Assembly (NCBI RefSeq): GCF_958453765.1
Contig: NZ_CAUDZA010000002.1
Location: 62,001 to 126,000, forward strand
Source of the DNA: Phascolarctobacterium_A succinatutens_B
Lineage (GTDB): Bacteria; Bacillota; Negativicutes; Acidaminococcales; Acidaminococcaceae
Reading direction: 5' to 3'
Length of the DNA: 64,000 nt
In this document: positions 60,804-64,000 of the stretch, one piece after another
Position numbering within the stretch: the first letter of the stretch is position 1
Layout: every line of letters starts with the position of its first letter
Notes under the pieces: model-generated
Told to the model about the DNA's origin: nothing
Database searches by the model: none
The model's input: the letters and a program-made list of their open reading frames with translations, nothing else
Translations under genes and position numbers: made by a program

Positions 60804-62315
60804 ATGGGCTCAAAGGAAGATGCAATGTGGAAGATGGCCGAAAAAATGGGCATGCCCAAAAGCGCCATCGAAGCCATCAAGGCCAAGCAGAAAAACGGTG
60901 ACAAGAGCGCTATGCCCGACATGGGCAAGATGATGAGCATGATGCAGGCAATGAAAGGCGAAAAGAAGGACGAAATGCGCAAAATGGCTGAGAAAATGGG
61001 TATGCCGCCGCAGGCTGCAGGCATGGACGGCAACGAAATCTTAGGCCGCCTGAACCGCCTGAGCAAGGTGCAGACAATCAAGGATGTGCCCCAGCTCACA
61101 ACAGCGCTGTTCCCCGGCACCCACTGTCCGCTGATGGGTGCGGCGATGGTGGCAGGCGGTATCAACGATTGCCTGCTGGTAATCGTAGGCACGGACGAAT
61201 GCAGCTATTACACCAAAAGCCTCACCATCAACGAGCGCTACGGCGGTATTGCGGGACGCTGCGTTTCCGTTGTGCTCGACAGCCATGACGTGACCTTCGG
61301 CAGTACCGAAAGCATGCACAAGGCTTTCAAAGAAATAGTGGCGGAATATCAGCCGAAATGCGTGATGCTCGTCACCACCTGCGTAATTGAGGTAATCGGC
61401 GATGATTACGACGCCATTGCCGCAGAGTTGACCAAGCAATACAATATTCCGGTAATGGCGGTGCACACCGAGCACTTTAAGTGCGAGGACCATTTCCCCG
61501 GCTTGGAGCGCGCCATCACTGCCTGCGCCACCATGATGCAAAAGCAGGAATGTGACGGCAGCGTCAACGTTTTAGGCCAGCGCATGGGCAACTTTGCCGA
61601 CACGGAGCTGCACGCATTTTTAGCGGCAGCAGGCGTCAAACTGGGCGTACAGCTGCCCAGCGGCTGCACTGCCGAGGAAATCCGCCGTGCTCCCGCAGCG
61701 AAGGTGAACATCGTCGTGCATGATATCGCGCTGCCGTTGGCGCAGGCTATGCAGGAGCAGTACGGCATTCCTTACGTTTACTTCAACCGCTTCGCAGCGC
61801 CGGAAAAAATCCTGCAGACCTATCAGCATCTGTTTAATTATCTGGAGCTGCCGCTGACTGCGGAGATTGGCGCTAAATTTGAGGAATGCAAGGAATTGGA
61901 GCAGAAGGTGCTGCCTGACGTCAAGGGCGTGCCCTATATCTACGGCAATACGCAGTATGACTGCTTCGAGCTCAACAGCTATCTGTGCAGCCTGGGCCTG
62001 GTGCCGCAGCTGATTCAGAGCAATAAGCTGAGCGAGGCTAATTTTGCGGATATCGAAAGCATTCTGGCGCAAACCGACCCGTACATCTGCAAGGCGGCGA
62101 ATATCGCACCGCTGCAATATGTTTACGACGTACTGCATCCGTGGTTCTATATGGGCCATGAGTTCGGTGAACGCCTGCGCCGCAAGGGCATTGCCCTGCT
62201 GCACAGCGACCCGGCAGGCAAAATGCTGGGCTTTGAATGCAACAGCTTCATGCTGCAGGCGGTGGCGAAGGCTGTCGCTGATGCCAAAATGTTCAGAGAG
62301 GAGGCCGGCCTGTGA
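60804..62315 (+). CDS. Nitrogenase component 1-like protein (NifD-like) with methionine-rich N-terminus
   Basis: 503 residues from the ATG at 60804, after TAGGAGGCAGTAC, 10 bases past the NifH-like stop. The PF00148 fold starts at ~80. Three cysteines fit P-cluster-type ligands: Cys108 (PGTHCPLMGA), Cys133 (GTDECSYY) and Cys193 (TTCVIEVIGDD). The first 75 residues hold 17 methionines and two copies of KMAEKMGMP (residues 10-18 and 60-68, 50 apart), an extension I do not know from nitrogenases. MoFe-cofactor ligands are not evident. Substrate unknown. Confidence 0.88.
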   Translation: MGSKEDAMWKMAEKMGMPKSAIEAIKAKQKNGDKSAMPDMGKMMSMMQAMKGEKKDEMRKMAEKMGMPPQAAGMDGNEILGRLNRLSKVQTIKDVPQLTTALFPGTHCPLMGAAMVAGGINDCLLVIVGTDECSYYTKSLTINERYGGIAGRCVSVVLDSHDVTFGSTESMHKAFKEIVAEYQPKCVMLVTTCVIEVIGDDYDAIAAELTKQYNIPVMAVHTEHFKCEDHFPGLERAITACATMMQKQECDGSVNVLGQRMGNFADTELHAFLAAAGVKLGVQLPSGCTAEEIRRAPAAKVNIVVHDIALPLAQAMQEQYGIPYVYFNRFAAPEKILQTYQHLFNYLELPLTAEIGAKFEECKELEQKVLPDVKGVPYIYGNTQYDCFELNSYLCSLGLVPQLIQSNKLSEANFADIESILAQTDPYICKAANIAPLQYVYDVLHPWFYMGHEFGERLRRKGIALLHSDPAGKMLGFECNSFMLQAVAKAVADAKMFREEAGL

Positions 62316-63535
62316 GCTTAGTAAGATTTTTACCGACACCATCGGACAGAATGGGAATTATCTGGAGCCTTCTGGCTGTACAGGGAGCTATCGTGCTGGA
62401 GTACGGCCCAGCGGGCACTACGCACTACAGCATGGGCTTATACGGAGGCTTGGGCCTGCGCTTTCAAAACCGCCTCTTCACCACGCATATGAGCGAGGAC
62501 GATGTTGTCATGGGCGACGTAACACGCTTAGAGGAAGCAATTATCGAACTTGATAAAAGCTATGCGCCGAAGGTTATCTTCGTTGTTGCCTCTTCCGTAA
62601 CTGCCGTCATCGGCACCGACATCAAGGGCGTGTGCCGTTATATGCAAAACGAGGTCAAGGCTAAGCTTGTGGCCTTCGAGCAGGGCGGCTTCCGCGGTGA
62701 TTACAGCGTCGGCCTGGCCGAAACCTACAAGCTGCTGGTGCGCAACCTGCCACAGAAGGATGCAGCGCAGGAGGCGGGCATGTACAACATCATCGGCGCC
62801 TCTGCGTGGCGCTACCGCATGGCTAGCGACATCTGGGAGGTAAAGAGCCTGCTGGATGAAGCGCTGGACCTGCGCTGCAATGCCTGCCTTTGCTGCGACA
62901 CCAGCATAGACGAGCTGCAGGCTATGGGCAAGGCACAGGTAAATATTGTGCTGGGCAACGAAGGCCTTGCCGCTGCCAAATATCTTGAAGAAAAGTTCGG
63001 TACGCCATATGTTTATGCCGTTCCCTACGGCTACAGCGGCACCGTAAGCTTTTTGGAGCAGGTAGGCGCAGCAGTTGGTAAGGCTCCTGAGCCCATGGTG
63101 CTGATGCGCATCAAAATGAAGGAAAAGGGCATGTCCATGCTCAGTATGTTTGCCATGATGGGCGGCAGCAAGCCAAGGCAGGCCGCTGTTAAGGGCGATT
63201 ATGACCTGGTGCAGGGTGTGGGCGCTTTCCTGGAGCAGGCAGGCATCAGCGTGACGCACAAAATGTGCGCGCACAGCCTGAAGGCCATTAGCGAACCTGC
63301 GGCAGATGTAGAAGCCTACGCCGAGGAGGGCGAATGGCTGCAGACAATCCGTGAGCTGCGCGACACGTTGCTTTTCGCGGACGATGTGGCGCTCACGCAG
63401 GCAGATGCAAGCAACATGAAGGTGCTCATCAGTGCACCGTTTATAAATGGCGTAGTGGCAACACACCTGCCGTTTATGGGCGAAAAGGGTGCTGATTTCC
63501 TGCTGGAGCAAATCCAGGGTTATTACCAGAAATAA
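62312..63535 (+). CDS. Nitrogenase component 1-like protein (NifK-like) lacking the usual cluster cysteines
   Basis: 407 residues, GTG start overlapping the NifD-like stop by 4 bases. PF00148-type fold with EYGPAGTTHYSMGLYGG where NifK has a P-cluster Cys region, and VVASSVTAVIGTDIKG where NifK has T-T-C-x-x-E-V-I-G-D. The expected ligands are therefore Ser/Gly/Thr. A separate cysteine knot LRCNACLCC (Cys189, 192, 194, 195) lies mid-protein. The arrangement recalls dark protochlorophyllide reductase, where most cluster ligands come from one subunit. Forms the second half of a heterodimer with the preceding protein (inference). Confidence 0.85.
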   Translation: MSLVRFLPTPSDRMGIIWSLLAVQGAIVLEYGPAGTTHYSMGLYGGLGLRFQNRLFTTHMSEDDVVMGDVTRLEEAIIELDKSYAPKVIFVVASSVTAVIGTDIKGVCRYMQNEVKAKLVAFEQGGFRGDYSVGLAETYKLLVRNLPQKDAAQEAGMYNIIGASAWRYRMASDIWEVKSLLDEALDLRCNACLCCDTSIDELQAMGKAQVNIVLGNEGLAAAKYLEEKFGTPYVYAVPYGYSGTVSFLEQVGAAVGKAPEPMVLMRIKMKEKGMSMLSMFAMMGGSKPRQAAVKGDYDLVQGVGAFLEQAGISVTHKMCAHSLKAISEPAADVEAYAEEGEWLQTIRELRDTLLFADDVALTQADASNMKVLISAPFINGVVATHLPFMGEKGADFLLEQIQGYYQK

Positions 63536-63588
63536 GCAGTGTCAAAAAATTTTCAAAGCGTTTTCATGAAAACTTTTCGTGTTACATA

Positions 63589-63635
63589 TTGCTAACTACA
63601 ATAAAACATGCTACAATAAGCATGAAGTTAGCAAT
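63589..63635 (+). promoter_or_regulatory. Promoter and nested inverted repeats upstream of the DUF3793 gene
   Basis: TTGCTA (63589-63594), 17 bp, TACAAT (63612-63617). A perfect 10-bp inverted repeat ATTGCTAACT/AGTTAGCAAT (63588-63597 and 63626-63635) brackets the promoter, and CATGC/GCATG (63607-63611, 63620-63624) brackets the -10. TTAGCAATACCTAACC (63628-63643) resembles a DtxR-type half-site pair. Confidence 0.7.
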
Positions 63636-63658
63636 ACCTAACCGAAAGGATGAAATCT

Positions 63659-64000
63659 ATGAAGCTGTTTGGATTTACGTCGTTCGACGAGCTCTTGGCG
63701 TATAACTGCGCGCCTGTATTGGCAGGCATAAAACCAGCGAATCTACTTTCGCTGATGCCTGACGATGCTGAAGAAATAGACGCGCTGCTTGTACAGTACA
63801 ACGCTCAGTTCGCAGAGCGGGGAATAGTCTTCCGTCGTCTGTGCGCATGTACTAAGCGTGTGCTCATTTTGGTCTATAATGAGGAGCAGCTGGCGCAGGC
63901 ACTGCGTAATCCCGGCTATCAGGCGTATCTTATTGCCGCAGGCTATGAAGCCGGAGCTTCTGCAGAAGATTACCTGTATAGGCTTGAGCAGCGGCTGAAT
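63659..64000 (+). CDS. DUF3793 family protein, 3' end beyond the window
   Basis: At least 114 residues, ATG after GAAAGGATGAAATCT; the frame is open to the window edge. Opening FDELLAYNCAPVLAGIKPANL, then RRLCACTKRVLILVYNEEQL and AAGYEAGASAEDYLYRLEQRL match the DUF3793 pattern (cytosolic, unknown function). In gut Firmicutes this family tends to sit near iron or haem uptake and flavodoxin genes, consistent with the iron importer and nitrogenase-like genes upstream. Confidence 0.85.
   Translation, partial: MKLFGFTSFDELLAYNCAPVLAGIKPANLLSLMPDDAEEIDALLVQYNAQFAERGIVFRRLCACTKRVLILVYNEEQLAQALRNPGYQAYLIAAGYEAGASAEDYLYRLEQRLN

Noticed and set aside
60029..63535. True nitrogen fixation genes
   Set aside because: No nifENB or cofactor-assembly genes, the NifK-like cysteines are missing, and FeMo-cofactor ligands are not evident.

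Overview
The window looks like chromosome from a diderm Firmicute (class Negativicutes, perhaps an asaccharolytic gut organism related to Phascolarctobacterium or Acidaminococcus; this is inference). The evidence is Firmicute-style regulation (strong AGGAGG ribosome-binding sites, TTGACA-17-TATAAT promoters, an S-box SAM riboswitch, U-tailed terminators) together with outer-membrane genes (TonB-dependent receptor, ExbB/ExbD/TonB). Genes are dense and mostly on the + strand.

Layout. 1-9.3 kb: the 3' part of pheT, a cyclase-family hydrolase, a secreted ComEC-like metallo-beta-lactamase-fold protein, a small exported protein, a NUDIX hydrolase coupled to a PLD-helicase-DUF3427 protein, a short peptide deformylase and an unknown HExxH protein. 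9.3-12.6 kb (minus strand): feoAB ferrous iron uptake and a GT51 peptidoglycan glycosyltransferase. 12.7-21.3 kb: a complete arginine pathway from N-acetylglutamate, argCJBDF and argGH, each transcript with its own promoter and terminator. 21.4-29.1 kb: a DUF234-type ATPase, an NSS transporter, a short transcript encoding an amber-interrupted exported peptide, a coupled hydantoinase-like/histone-deacetylase-like pair, rdgB and a YfcE-like phosphoesterase. 29.2-32 kb: malic enzyme and two-subunit fumarase. 32-33.2 kb: a SAM riboswitch controlling a lone metQ.

33.4-38.3 kb is an AT-richer accessory cluster: FUN34/YaaH-type transporter, DUF1097 membrane protein, nitrilase-family amidase, PgdA/PuuE-like deacetylase, CxxC mini-protein and CobW GTPase. 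Two nearly identical terminators lie after its first gene and after its last gene. 38.5-49 kb holds an RlmI-type methyltransferase, a CoA transferase, an aminotransferase, an AbgT transporter, pepT, tRNA-Ala(TGC), a small membrane protein and ppsA. 49.1-51.2 kb is a reduced type IV pilus-like set (prepilin peptidase, PilM/N-like, PilO-like).

51.2-64 kb is an iron/metallophore region: a Fe/B12-type ABC importer behind DtxR/IdeR-like boxes, a ChaN-like haem-binding protein, a TonB-dependent receptor, exbB, exbD and tonB. Three copies of a 328-bp structured repeat follow. Next comes a nitrogenase-like operon (NifH-like, NifD-like with a methionine-rich N-terminus, NifK-like without the usual P-cluster cysteines), then a DUF3793 gene cut by the window edge. 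The nitrogenase-like operon, the 328-bp repeats and the CobW/nitrilase/deacetylase cluster are the best candidates for undescribed biology.
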